Shown here: positions 6,980 to 14,656 of the stretch, one piece after another | Position numbering within the stretch: position 1 is the first letter of the stretch | Layout of the letters: each line of letters starts with the position of its first letter | Source of the DNA: DASWIG01 sp965371445 | Lineage (GTDB): Bacteria; Acidobacteriota; Thermoanaerobaculia; Multivoradales; J023 | Assembly (NCBI GenBank): GCA_965371445.1 | Contig: CBDUYN010000136.1 | Coordinates: 1 to 28,341, forward strand | Length of the DNA stretch: 28,341 bases | Reading direction: 5' to 3' | The notes under the pieces: generated by a model | Databases searched by the model: none | What the model was told of the DNA's origin: nothing | Seen by the model: only the letters and a program-made list of their open reading frames with translations | Program-made: the position numbers and the translations under genes

Positions 6980-9900
6980 GTGTGTCCTGTCGCTGCGATC
7001 TACGTCCTGGTTCTACTTTCCGTCTCTCTCTGCGCTGCCGCCCAACCGGCCGGCGAAGCCGGGGGAAGCGCCGAAGCCCTCCGCGGTCTTGAGCTACGAG
7101 CCCTCGGTCCCGCCGTCATGGGCGGACGCCTCGCCGACATTGCGGTGGACCCACGGCGGCCGAGCACCTGGTACCTCGCGGTCGGCTCCGGCGGCGTCTG
7201 GAAGACCGAGAACGCCGGCACCACCTGGACGCCGCTCTTCGACGAGCAGCCGTCCTACTCGATCGGCTGCGTGACGCTCGACCCGACGCGCCCGGACGTC
7301 GTCTGGGTGGGCACGGGCGAGAACGTCAGCGGCCGGCACGTCGGCTGGGGCGACGGCGTCTACAAGAGCCTCGACGGCGGGCGTACCTGGCGACAGATGG
7401 GGCTCGAGCGCTCCGAGCACGTCGGCGAGATCGTGGTCGACCCCCGCGACGGCGACGTCGTCTACGTGGCGGCCGAGGGACCGCTGTGGTCCTCGGGCGG
7501 TGAAAGGGGCCTTTACAAGACCACCGACGGCGGCGAGACCTGGACCCGGGTCCTGGCGATCGACGAGGACACCGGCGTCACCGACCTGGAGCTTGATCCC
7601 CGCGACCCGGACGTCCTCTATGCCGCGTCCTACGAGCGCCGGCGCAAGGTCTGGTCGCTCCTCGCCGGCGGGCCCGGCTCGGGGATCCACAAGTCGCGCG
7701 ACGGCGGCAAGACCTGGCGCCGCCTGGAGCGAGGCCTCCCCAAGGGCGACATGGGCAAGATCGGGCTCGCCCTCTCGCCGGCCGATCCCGACGTCGTCTA
7801 CGCCACGATCGAAGCGGCGGAAGAAGAACGCGGCTTCTATCGCTCCCTCGACCAGGGCGAGAGCTGGGAACGGCGTAACGAGTACATCTCCGGCGGTACC
7901 GGCCCCCACTACTACCAGGAGATCGTCGCCTCGCCCCACGACGTCGATCGCCTCTACCAGATGGACGTCTTCCTGCACGTCACGAGCGACGGGGGCGAGA
8001 GCTTCGACATCCTCGGCAACGGCCGCGAAAAACACAGCGACAACCACGCCCTCGTCATCGACCCGGAAGACGGCGACCACCTGATCGCCGGTACCGACGG
8101 CGGCCTCTACGAGACCTTTGACCACGGCGCGACCTGGCGCCACTTCCCCAACCTGCCGATCTCCCAGCTCTACAAGCTGGCGCTCGACGAGGCCGAGCCC
8201 TTCTACAACATCCTGGGCGGTGCCCAGGACTTGGGGACGCTGCTGGGCCCGTCGCGTACCACCAACGTCGAGGGCGTACGGAACCGGGACTGGTACGTCC
8301 CCATGGGCGCCGACGGCTACGCCTGCGCATTCGATCCCGAGATCGGCGACCTCCTCTACCTGCAATGGCAGGAGGGACGGCTCCACCGCCACGACCGGCA
8401 AACCGACGAAGCCCTCGACATCCAGCCGCAGCCGGCCCCCGGCGATCCCCCGGAGCGCTGGAACTGGGACTCGCCGCTGCTGGCGAGCCGCCACGCTCCC
8501 GGCCGGCTCTACTACGGCTCGCAACGCCTGTGGCGAAGCGACGACCGCGGCGACTCCTGGAGGCCGGTGAGCGGCGACCTCACCCGCAACCGCAACCGCT
8601 ACGAGCTCGCGATGATCGACCGGGTCGTCAGCATCGATGCGCTCTACGACAACGGCGCCATGTCCTGGTATGCGACGCTCACCACGATCGACGAGTCGCC
8701 GCTCGTCGAAGGGCTCCTCTATGTCGGCACCGACGACGGGCTCGTCCAGGTCACCGAGGACGGCGGCGGCACGTGGCGCTCGGCCGGCGCGTTCCCGGAC
8801 ACGCCGGAGCTCGCCTTCGTCAACGAGGTCACGGCTTCCCGGCACAAACCGGACACGGTCTTCGCCGTGGTCGACGCCCACAAAGAGGGCGACTACCGCC
8901 CGCTGCTTTTCGAGAGCCGCAACCGGGGACGCACGTGGGGCTCCATCGCCGGAGACCTGCCGGCCGGGGGCATCGTCTGGTCCGTCGTCCAGGACCACAT
9001 CGCGGCGGACCTGCTCTTCGCCGGCACGGAATTCGGCCTCTTCGCGACGCCGAACCGGGGACGCGAATGGATCCGCCTTTCGGGCATGCCGACGATCGCC
9101 GTGCTCGACCTCGCGATCCAGCGCCGCGACGACGACCTGGTGGCCGCGACCTTCGGCCGCGGCTTCTACGTCCTCGACGACTACTCTCCCCTACGCGAGG
9201 TGGCGGCGGGAGCCCTGGAGCGCGAAGCCGTCCTCTTTCCGGTACGCGACGCCTGGTGGTACGTGCCGTCGGTACCGATGCAGGCGCGAGGCAAGCCGTC
9301 CCAGGGATCGACCGACTTCACCGCTCGGAACCCGCCGTTCGGGACCGTCTTCACCTACTACCTGAAGGAGGGACGCCAGACCGCCCGGGAGAAGCGGCAC
9401 CAGAGCGAGCAGGAGCTTCGCGAACGCGGCGAGGACGCGCCGTTCCCCGGCTGGGAACGGCTGGGTGAAGAGGCCCTGGAGGCCAAGCCCCAGGTCCTCC
9501 TCACCGTCCGCGACGCCGACGGGGCAGCGGTGCGGCGCCTCGAAGGCGAGGCGAAATCCGGGGTCCACCGCATAAGCTGGGACCTGCGTCGTCCACCGCC
9601 GGATCCGGTCGACTTGACGCCCCCCGGGTTCCAGCCGCCGTGGGTCAGCCCGCCTCAGGGTCCGCTGGTCCCTCCGGGGACCTATCGCGTCGAGCTGGCG
9701 CTCCTGGCGGACGGCAAGGTCGAGAAGCTCGGCGAGGCGCGCGAGTTCCAGGTCAAGCCCGTGCCCGGGTCGGCCCTGCCCTCGCCCGACTTCCAGGCCG
9801 TGGCGGCCTTTCAGGAGACGACTGCCGATCTCCTGCGTCAGGCCCTCGGAGCCCGGGAGAAGCTTCAGGAGGCGGAACGGAGGATCCGTCACCTGAGAGA

Positions 9901-10252
9901 GGCGCTCGACGAGACGCCGCGGGCCGGTGAGGAGGTGTTCGCGCGGCTGGCCGAGATCGAAGCCGGCCTGGCCGGTCTCCGCAAGTGGCTAGTCGGCGAT
10001 CCGGTGCGCCAGCGCTGGGAGGAACCGCAAGTGCCTTCCGTCCTACAGCGGATCCGGCAGGTGGCCGAGGGGCATTGGGACACTCGCCAGGCGCCGACCG
10101 CCACCCAGCGCCAGAACCTGGAGGTGGCGCGGTCGGAGTTTGCCGACCTGAGCGACCAGCTAACGGCGTTGCTCGACACCGAGCTCCCCCGGCTGGAGGC
10201 GGACCTGGAGGAGGCCGGAGCGCCCTGGACACCGGGGCGAAGCTTGCGATGA
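6980..10252 (+). CDS. Large secreted Asp-box (VPS10/sortilin-like, BNR) beta-propeller protein
   Basis: This encodes 1090 residues from a GTG with a perfect AAAGGAGG at 6967-6974, 5 bases upstream; an ATG at 6857 would add 41 poor residues. A signal peptide (hydrophobic core about 5-20, cleavage near AAA-Q) exports it. From about 50 to 770 it is a run of Asp-box repeats such as SLDGGRTW, TTDGGETW, SRDGGKTW, SDDRGDSW and TEDGGGTW, about eleven in all, spaced as in the VPS10/sortilin-like glycosyl-hydrolase-type propellers. From about 838 to 915 there is an Ig-like strand segment (VRDADGAAVRRLEGE.. GVHRISWDLR) typical of the end of these proteins, then a long helical, probably coiled-coil C-terminus (about 930-1090). 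No catalytic residues can be assigned; a carbohydrate- or peptide-binding role outside the cell is likely. It appears monocistronic. Confidence 0.88.
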   Translation: MCPVAAIYVLVLLSVSLCAAAQPAGEAGGSAEALRGLELRALGPAVMGGRLADIAVDPRRPSTWYLAVGSGGVWKTENAGTTWTPLFDEQPSYSIGCVTLDPTRPDVVWVGTGENVSGRHVGWGDGVYKSLDGGRTWRQMGLERSEHVGEIVVDPRDGDVVYVAAEGPLWSSGGERGLYKTTDGGETWTRVLAIDEDTGVTDLELDPRDPDVLYAASYERRRKVWSLLAGGPGSGIHKSRDGGKTWRRLERGLPKGDMGKIGLALSPADPDVVYATIEAAEEERGFYRSLDQGESWERRNEYISGGTGPHYYQEIVASPHDVDRLYQMDVFLHVTSDGGESFDILGNGREKHSDNHALVIDPEDGDHLIAGTDGGLYETFDHGATWRHFPNLPISQLYKLALDEAEPFYNILGGAQDLGTLLGPSRTTNVEGVRNRDWYVPMGADGYACAFDPEIGDLLYLQWQEGRLHRHDRQTDEALDIQPQPAPGDPPERWNWDSPLLASRHAPGRLYYGSQRLWRSDDRGDSWRPVSGDLTRNRNRYELAMIDRVVSIDALYDNGAMSWYATLTTIDESPLVEGLLYVGTDDGLVQVTEDGGGTWRSAGAFPDTPELAFVNEVTASRHKPDTVFAVVDAHKEGDYRPLLFESRNRGRTWGSIAGDLPAGGIVWSVVQDHIAADLLFAGTEFGLFATPNRGREWIRLSGMPTIAVLDLAIQRRDDDLVAATFGRGFYVLDDYSPLREVAAGALEREAVLFPVRDAWWYVPSVPMQARGKPSQGSTDFTARNPPFGTVFTYYLKEGRQTAREKRHQSEQELRERGEDAPFPGWERLGEEALEAKPQVLLTVRDADGAAVRRLEGEAKSGVHRISWDLRRPPPDPVDLTPPGFQPPWVSPPQGPLVPPGTYRVELALLADGKVEKLGEAREFQVKPVPGSALPSPDFQAVAAFQETTADLLRQALGAREKLQEAERRIRHLREALDETPRAGEEVFARLAEIEAGLAGLRKWLVGDPVRQRWEEPQVPSVLQRIRQVAEGHWDTRQAPTATQRQNLEVARSEFADLSDQLTALLDTELPRLEADLEEAGAPWTPGRSLR

Positions 10253-10283
10253 CCTTATCCGTCCTGCAGGGACGTCTTCGTAG

Positions 10284-10314
10284 GGCAGGCTTCGCCCGGG
10301 GCGCGCAGCCTGCC
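10284..10314. terminator. Hairpin after the Asp-box propeller gene
   Basis: GGCAGGCT (10284-10291) pairs with AGCCTGCC (10307-10314), and the interior CGCCC/GGGCG can extend the fold. It lies 31 bases after the stop codon. No T-tract follows, so an intrinsic terminator is plausible but not proven. Confidence 0.45.
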
Positions 10315-10524
10315 GATTCCGTCCCCCAGGCCGGCGGTGAGCGTCCTCTTCCTCTCGCGCCCGCGACATCCTATGGTACTATATCGAACATGCTTGAATC
10401 TCACGACCTGGGACGTACTCATGAAGGCTCGCCGAGGCGAGCTACGGCGAGCATGGGCTCCTCAGGATCCTCATCAAGGCCCGTATGTCGCGCAAATGGA
10501 GCCACCCTCAAGGTGCAGGGAGAC

Positions 10525-10952
10525 ATGGCTGCCGAACGCCTCTTGAACGACGCCTTGCCGCCGCTTCTCGACCCGGACCGGGGCTTCAAGGTGGACCCCA
10601 AGAGGGTCGGCAAGGACCTGGCCGCGGAGGTCCGGAAGTTCGACGCCCTCTTCAACGCCGCCGGGCACGCGCAGAAGCACCTCGAGACGAGCCAGATGCT
10701 CCGCAACAACGCCTTGAAGGACTACGACCGCACCTACCTCGGGCCCGCGGGTTCCTCAGAAGCTTCCTGCGCCTCGCGGGAATGAACAAGGCCGTCAAGC
10801 TCGTCGGACCGTCCCTGAGGCAACTCCAAAGGCGCTTCAAGAGCTACGTGGGGGACCAGGAAGAGTCGGCCTCGGCCGATCTCACGCTCGAAGGACTGGC
10901 GGGCCGTTTCCCACCACCAGGCCGATCCCGGCGATGGCGCCGGAGCGGATGA
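10525..10952 (+). pseudogene. Frameshifted gene, unknown family
   Basis: An ATG at 10525 with GGGAG 5 bases upstream opens a coding-like, charged and helical frame (MAAERLLNDALPPLLDPDRG ... NNALKDYDRTYLG) of about 73 residues, after which the frame degenerates and stops near 10785. From about 10743 the next frame continues the protein-like sequence (ARGFLRSFLRLAGMNKAVKL ... SLRQLQRRFKSYVGDQEE) to a stop at 10950-10952. The switch at about 10738-10745 indicates an indel. The last 25 residues are low quality and overlap the hydrolase remnant on the other strand. I do not recognise the family; it looks like a small helical cytoplasmic protein. Confidence 0.55.
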
Positions 10953-11094
10953 ATTGCACCGTCAAGGCCCTTACGCACTCCACGTTGCGCAGACCGAAAT
11001 GACCGTGGGCGGCGTCGGGCACGACCAGGTGGCGGCTGTTCGGCAGGGTGCGCGCCACCAGGTGGCCCCACCGCGATTCGAGATCGCCTGTCAC
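10882..11094 (-). pseudogene. C-terminal remnant of an alpha/beta hydrolase
   Basis: About 70 codons read VTGDLESRWGHLVARTLPNS then RHLVVPDAAHGHFGLRNVEC. This is the recognisable end of TAP-type alpha/beta-hydrolase proteins: the acid strand (GDLES), the LPNSRHLVVP strand, and the catalytic-His loop (AAHGH, first His at residue 30 of the open frame). The N-terminal two-thirds, with the nucleophile elbow, is absent; upstream (11095-11369) no matching frame exists. The last residues after SGAIAGIG also look eroded. Confidence 0.6.
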
Positions 11095-11369
11095 AAGATC
11101 CTGCTTTTGTCCAAATCACTGGACATCTGGCAAACCCTTGCCCCGCGGGGCTCTACGGCCCCTCGTCTTCGATTTTGGCCCGCGAGGCGCACAATCACTT
11201 GGCATCGGCGAAGCCAGGGCTACTCCGCGAATTCGTGGACAACCCCTTTGGAATCAGTGACTTACGTCGTCTCCTCGGATCCTGGTACGGACTTTGCTCT
11301 GTCGGAGCACCGAAGGGCGGCCACGTAGCCGCGCCGCAGAGACATCCCAGCGAACCGACGAGGTAGACG
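11095..11369. other. Non-coding stretch before the hypothetical gene
   Basis: No gene or remnant is supported. A short TGTCCA-N6-TGGACA hairpin lies near 11108-11125. The 3' end should hold the promoter and leader of the gene at 11370; an AGGT lies close before its ATG. Confidence 0.35.
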
Positions 11370-12116
11370 ATGAGCAAGCAGAACCGCCGAAAGAAGCGCA
11401 GCAAACCCGGGCAGAGACGCAGCAAGAGCCACAGCCAGAGCCACAGCCAGAAGACCTCCTCATTCTTTTTCCCCGTCAATTCTCCGGGGTTCTCCACCGA
11501 GGAGATATCCCAGCGGGAACGGATTGAGAAGCTCAAGCAACAGGCCGCCGAGCTAGCAGGCGGCGAGATGACCTTCTGGGAGAACGAGGCCATGCCCCTG
11601 GACGTTCAAGAGCAGTTCTGGCAGAACGTCCTGAGCTTCGAGACGGGAGCCGGCGACGCCGCGTCGTCCTATGTACCCGTCGAGGTGCTCAAAGACGACG
11701 GGGTCGAATTCCCGCCGGCGGACGAGCTCGACGACGAGGCTCTGACGCGGAAGCTCTGGGAGGTGATCCACGCCATGGCCCGGCAGCGCTGGTATCTCTT
11801 CCACACGGATCACCTGAGCGACCGGGAGCTTTACGTCAAGCTCGTCGAGGACCTCCTGGCCGAGGAGACGGTGAGGGCCTTTCCGGAGGCGGGCCTGGTC
11901 ATCGACGCGATGGGCAGCTACGGTCCGGAGGAGATTGCGATCGTGCTCACGTACTACTCCGACGAGAAGGCACGGCGTGACTGGACGAAGAGCTTCCCCG
12001 AGGACGAGATCCCCGAAGCCGAGGATCCGCCCTACGACCGCGACCGCCGGCTGCCATACCTGACGGATGACGGCTGGAGCCCTCCTTCCGGAGAGGAAGC
12101 AGAGCTCGTCATGTAG
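11370..12116 (+). CDS. Conserved-looking hypothetical protein with basic N-terminus
   Basis: This encodes 248 residues and is the only intact gene between 10.25 and 12.97 kb. Residues 1-28 are strongly basic and low-complexity (KKRSKPGQRRSKSHSQSHSQ, with a 12-bp DNA repeat behind SHSQSHSQ). A short helical region (43-64) precedes an acidic globular part. The segment LTRKLWEVIHAMARQRWYLF, HTDHLSDRELYVKLVEDLL (125-163) and the ending PPYDRDRRLPYL (220-231) look well conserved and resemble hypothetical proteins I have seen in other phyla, but I cannot name a family or function. There is no signal peptide or membrane segment. The basic head could bind nucleic acid; that is only a guess. Confidence 0.75.
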   Translation: MSKQNRRKKRSKPGQRRSKSHSQSHSQKTSSFFFPVNSPGFSTEEISQRERIEKLKQQAAELAGGEMTFWENEAMPLDVQEQFWQNVLSFETGAGDAASSYVPVEVLKDDGVEFPPADELDDEALTRKLWEVIHAMARQRWYLFHTDHLSDRELYVKLVEDLLAEETVRAFPEAGLVIDAMGSYGPEEIAIVLTYYSDEKARRDWTKSFPEDEIPEAEDPPYDRDRRLPYLTDDGWSPPSGEEAELVM

Positions 12117-12118
12117 GG

Positions 12119-12334
12119 CGCGCCAACGCGTGTCAGAAGCCATGGCAACACGAGCAGGGTGGCCGCATAACAGACGGCCATCGCCGCGCTCAGGAGCAGA
12201 CCGAGGCTGCGGTTCGGCCTCAGCCCCGAGAACGCCAGGAGCGAAAGGGCGATTCCCAGGACCAGCGCGTTCCAGCGGATCGCCCGGCCGGCGCTCGCGA
12301 AGGCCGCCTCGAGCGCTCGCCGGGGATCGAGCCC
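12119..12334 (-). pseudogene. C-terminal remnant of an RND/MMPL-family exporter
   Basis: Seventy-two codons read GLDPRRALEAAFASAGRAIR, then a hydrophobic helix, then FSGLRPNRSLGLLLSAAMAV and a final hydrophobic helix ending VLPWLLTRV. This is the characteristic last two-helix segment of RND/MMPL exporters (conserved R-A-I before one helix, F-S-x-L-x-P-N-R-S-L-G-L-L before the next). The preceding ~700 residues are missing and no stop is retained; the fragment ends 2 bases from the stop of the convergent hypothetical gene. It is in a different frame from the coding-like sequence just upstream at 12335-12478. Confidence 0.65.
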
Positions 12335-12478
12335 CGAGCCGCGGCGCCGGCTGCGGGCCGGCCTCGGCGAGGCGCGTCAGGGAGTCCAGGAGTCGCAGTC
12401 CCTCGGACCGGTGGAAAAACATCGCCTCCAGAGCCGCCAGGACGACGTCGAACCGATAGGAGCCCCAGAGCTCCGCAT
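12335..12478 (-). pseudogene. Coding-like fragment, family unknown
   Basis: Between two recognisable remnants the minus strand reads NAELWGSYRFDVVLAALEAM then FFHRSEGLRLLDSLTRLAEA with GC-rich third positions, then becomes Pro/Arg-rich. It has no own start site of quality and is out of frame with both neighbours. It may belong to the gene whose 3' end is the RND fragment, or to a different lost gene. Confidence 0.3.
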
Positions 12479-12658
12479 TCAATCGCCGCTCCCGGATTCG
12501 AATCTGTCCGTGAAGATGACGTGGTTGAAGAATCCCGTGGTGCCCTCGAAGTTGACGCTGAGGTTCGACAGGGGCTTCACGAAACCGCTGCCGCCGGCCT
12601 GCTCCTGGAAAAGGACCTCGGTGTTGACTGGCAGATTCTTTCTTTGATAGCTCTTTGG
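12479..12658 (-). pseudogene. C-terminal remnant of a secreted protein ending in the FESG motif
   Basis: After an in-frame TGA near 12660, the minus strand reads LPVNTEVLFQEQAGGSGFVK, then LSNLSVNFEGTTGFFNHVIF, and ends TDRFESGSGD with a TGA at 12479-12481. The end VIFTDRFESG matches the C-terminus of the intact neighbour at 12969-14621 (VIFRDGFESG). No start codon or signal peptide is present, so this is the tail of a lost secreted protein. Confidence 0.5.
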
Positions 12659-12661
12659 TCA

Positions 12662-12931
12662 ACCAAGTATCCGTCAGATATGTGCGGGCGTGGTATGACG
12701 GTGGCCATATCCGACGTCGATCAGGGAAAAGTGAACGATCGCAGCGGTCTCTTAATTAAGGCCTGGGCGGCGATGGCGACTGACCGGAATCTCCCCTCCG
12801 AGGCGGGGCATGGACTCCGCCACTGGTCCACCATCTCCATCAGGCACCCGCCAGCTCCCTCCCAAAATCTCGCCGGGCTCCGGGCGCCGCGGTGGCGCCA
12901 CCCATAACCAGGCCGCGACCGGCAAAAGTAG
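12662..12931. other. Unexplained non-genic segment with short palindromes
   Basis: No gene is supported on either strand, though frames stay open on both. A perfect 12-bp palindrome, GGTGGCGCCACC, lies at 12891-12902, and TGGAC-N10-GTCCA is found near 12810-12830. It could hold regulatory sites for the following gene or a small structured RNA. Confidence 0.35.
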
Positions 12932-12962
12932 TTGACGTTGATCACTGAGGGCGGAGTAGAAT
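12932..12962 (+). promoter_or_regulatory. Possible sigma70-type promoter of the beta-helix gene
   Basis: TTGACG (12932-12937) and TAGAAT (12957-12962) are separated by 19 bases, slightly long for a sigma70 promoter. Transcription would begin about 7 bases after the -10, at or next to the ATG at 12969, so the mRNA would be nearly leaderless. A GGCGGAG at 12950-12956 lies 12 bases before the ATG and would be lost from such a transcript. Confidence 0.35.
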
Positions 12963-12968
12963 TCGGGA

Positions 12969-14621
12969 ATGCGCCTTCTTCTCGTTTTTTGCTGCCAGCT
13001 GCTCGCCCTTCCGGCGGCGGGGACCACGTATTTTGTGCGCACCGACGGGGGAGACCCGGTGCGTTGCACCGGCACCGCCGACGCCCCGGACCCCGGGTCG
13101 GGAACCGGGATGGCGTGCGCCTGGGACCATCCGTTCCGCGCGTTGCCGCCGACGGGCGCTCTTCGGCTCGGGGGCGGCGACACCCTGGTTGTCGGTCCGG
13201 GGAGCTACCGCATGGGCTATGGCGCGCCGGGGGACGACGGATGCGAAGTGGAGGGGTCGTTCGAATGCCACCTGCCGCCGCTGCCGGACGGGCTCGACGC
13301 GACGCACCCCACTCGGATCCTGGGCGCGGGGTGGGACCAGGGCTGCCCCTCGCCGCCCGAGCTCTGGGGCGCCGAGCGGCCGTGGCAGATCCTTGACCTC
13401 ACGGGAACTGACCACGCCGAGGTGGCCTGCCTCGAGCTCACCGATCGCTCCGACTGCATCGAGCTCCACACCGACCCGGGGATCGCCTGCGAGCGAGACT
13501 CCTCGCCCTACGGCGACTGGGCCTCGGCCGGGATCACTGCCGCGGACTCGACCGACGTACGGTTGGCGGACCTCGACGTGCACGGGCTCGCCGCGGCGGG
13601 GATCCACGCCGGCCGGCTCACCGACTGGACGGTAGAGCGGGTGCGCATCGCGGGCAACGGCTGGGTCGGGTGGGACGGAGATCTCGGCGAGCCGTCTTCG
13701 AGCTCCGGCAACCTGGTGTTCCGCGAGGTCGAGGTGGCGTGGAACGGCTGCGGCGAGGATTGGCAGCTCGACACCGTCTTGACGCAGAGCTGCTGGGCTC
13801 AACAGTTCGGAGGCTACGGCGACGGGATCGGGCTCACCGACAGTGAGGGCCACTGGCTGCTGGAGGACGTCCGGGTCCACCACAACACCTCGGACGGGAT
13901 CGACCTCTTGTACCTCGTCGGCTCCTCGTCGCTCGAGGCGCGGCGGGTGCGGTCCTGGGGCAATGCGGGCAACCCCTTCAAGGCGGCGGGAGACGTACAC
14001 CTCGAAAACTCGCTGCTGGTCGCGGGCTGCGCTTTCTTCGACGGGCTTCCCTACATGACTGGGGGCGACAACTGCCGGGCCGGGGGCAACGCGCTCTCGC
14101 TCTCGCTCTACGCCGGCAGCACGGTTACCGTGACCAACACCACGGTCACGGGCGAAGGCGACTGCCTGATGGAGATCGAGTGCCGGGACGCAGGTTGCGA
14201 CGGTTCCGAATCGGTCACCTTGCGCAACGCGCTCTTCACCGGTGGACCCGATTGGACCCAGCCCGGCGACGAGACCTGCCTCTACTGGTGGGACGCCGGC
14301 TCACTACCCGCGGATCCGGCCGACTTCGACTACAGCCTCTTCTTCGAGGTGAAGGACGATCCGTGTCCGGGAGAGCACTCGGTGTGCGAGGTCGATCCGG
14401 GGTTGGTCGACCGCAGCCTCGACACCTTCGACGGCCACCTGACGCCCGGCAGTCCGGCGATCGACGCCGGCACGCCGGTCGCGGCGCCCACCACCGATCT
14501 CGAGGGCACCTGGCGGGACGCTTCGCCCGACATCGGAGCCTACGAGCTCGGGGGCGTCATCTTCCGCGACGGGTTCGAGTCGGGTGGCACCGGTGCGTGG
14601 TCGGCGTCGGTCGAGGGCTGA
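12969..14621 (+). CDS. Secreted right-handed beta-helix protein (choice-of-anchor type) with FESG C-terminus
   Basis: This encodes 550 residues. A signal peptide (1-18, cleavage near PAAG-T) is followed by TYFVRTDGGD, the common first strand of secreted parallel beta-helix proteins. The body (about 60-430) has beta-helix-like rungs rich in Asn, Asp and Gly, such as DVRLADLDVHGLAAAGIHAG and WLLEDVRVHHNTSDGIDLLY, and many cysteines that probably form disulfides. About 440-528 is a choice-of-anchor-Q-like end: DYSLF, DPGLVD, LTPGSPAIDAG and DIGAYE. The last 20 residues are IFRDGFESGGTGAWSASVEG, a motif also seen in a decayed neighbour. Polysaccharide binding or cleavage outside the cell is plausible; no catalytic residues can be named. 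Downstream it is convergent with the next gene, 35 bases away. Confidence 0.85.
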   Translation: MRLLLVFCCQLLALPAAGTTYFVRTDGGDPVRCTGTADAPDPGSGTGMACAWDHPFRALPPTGALRLGGGDTLVVGPGSYRMGYGAPGDDGCEVEGSFECHLPPLPDGLDATHPTRILGAGWDQGCPSPPELWGAERPWQILDLTGTDHAEVACLELTDRSDCIELHTDPGIACERDSSPYGDWASAGITAADSTDVRLADLDVHGLAAAGIHAGRLTDWTVERVRIAGNGWVGWDGDLGEPSSSSGNLVFREVEVAWNGCGEDWQLDTVLTQSCWAQQFGGYGDGIGLTDSEGHWLLEDVRVHHNTSDGIDLLYLVGSSSLEARRVRSWGNAGNPFKAAGDVHLENSLLVAGCAFFDGLPYMTGGDNCRAGGNALSLSLYAGSTVTVTNTTVTGEGDCLMEIECRDAGCDGSESVTLRNALFTGGPDWTQPGDETCLYWWDAGSLPADPADFDYSLFFEVKDDPCPGEHSVCEVDPGLVDRSLDTFDGHLTPGSPAIDAGTPVAAPTTDLEGTWRDASPDIGAYELGGVIFRDGFESGGTGAWSASVEG

Positions 14622-14656
14622 CCGCTTCTGGCCTTGGTCTCGCCGGTGTCAGCGCC

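Noticed and set aside
11553..12662. A single 369-residue minus-strand gene
   Set aside because: Half of it lies opposite the intact gene at 11370-12116, and the recognisable RND and FESG fragments within it are in other frames.
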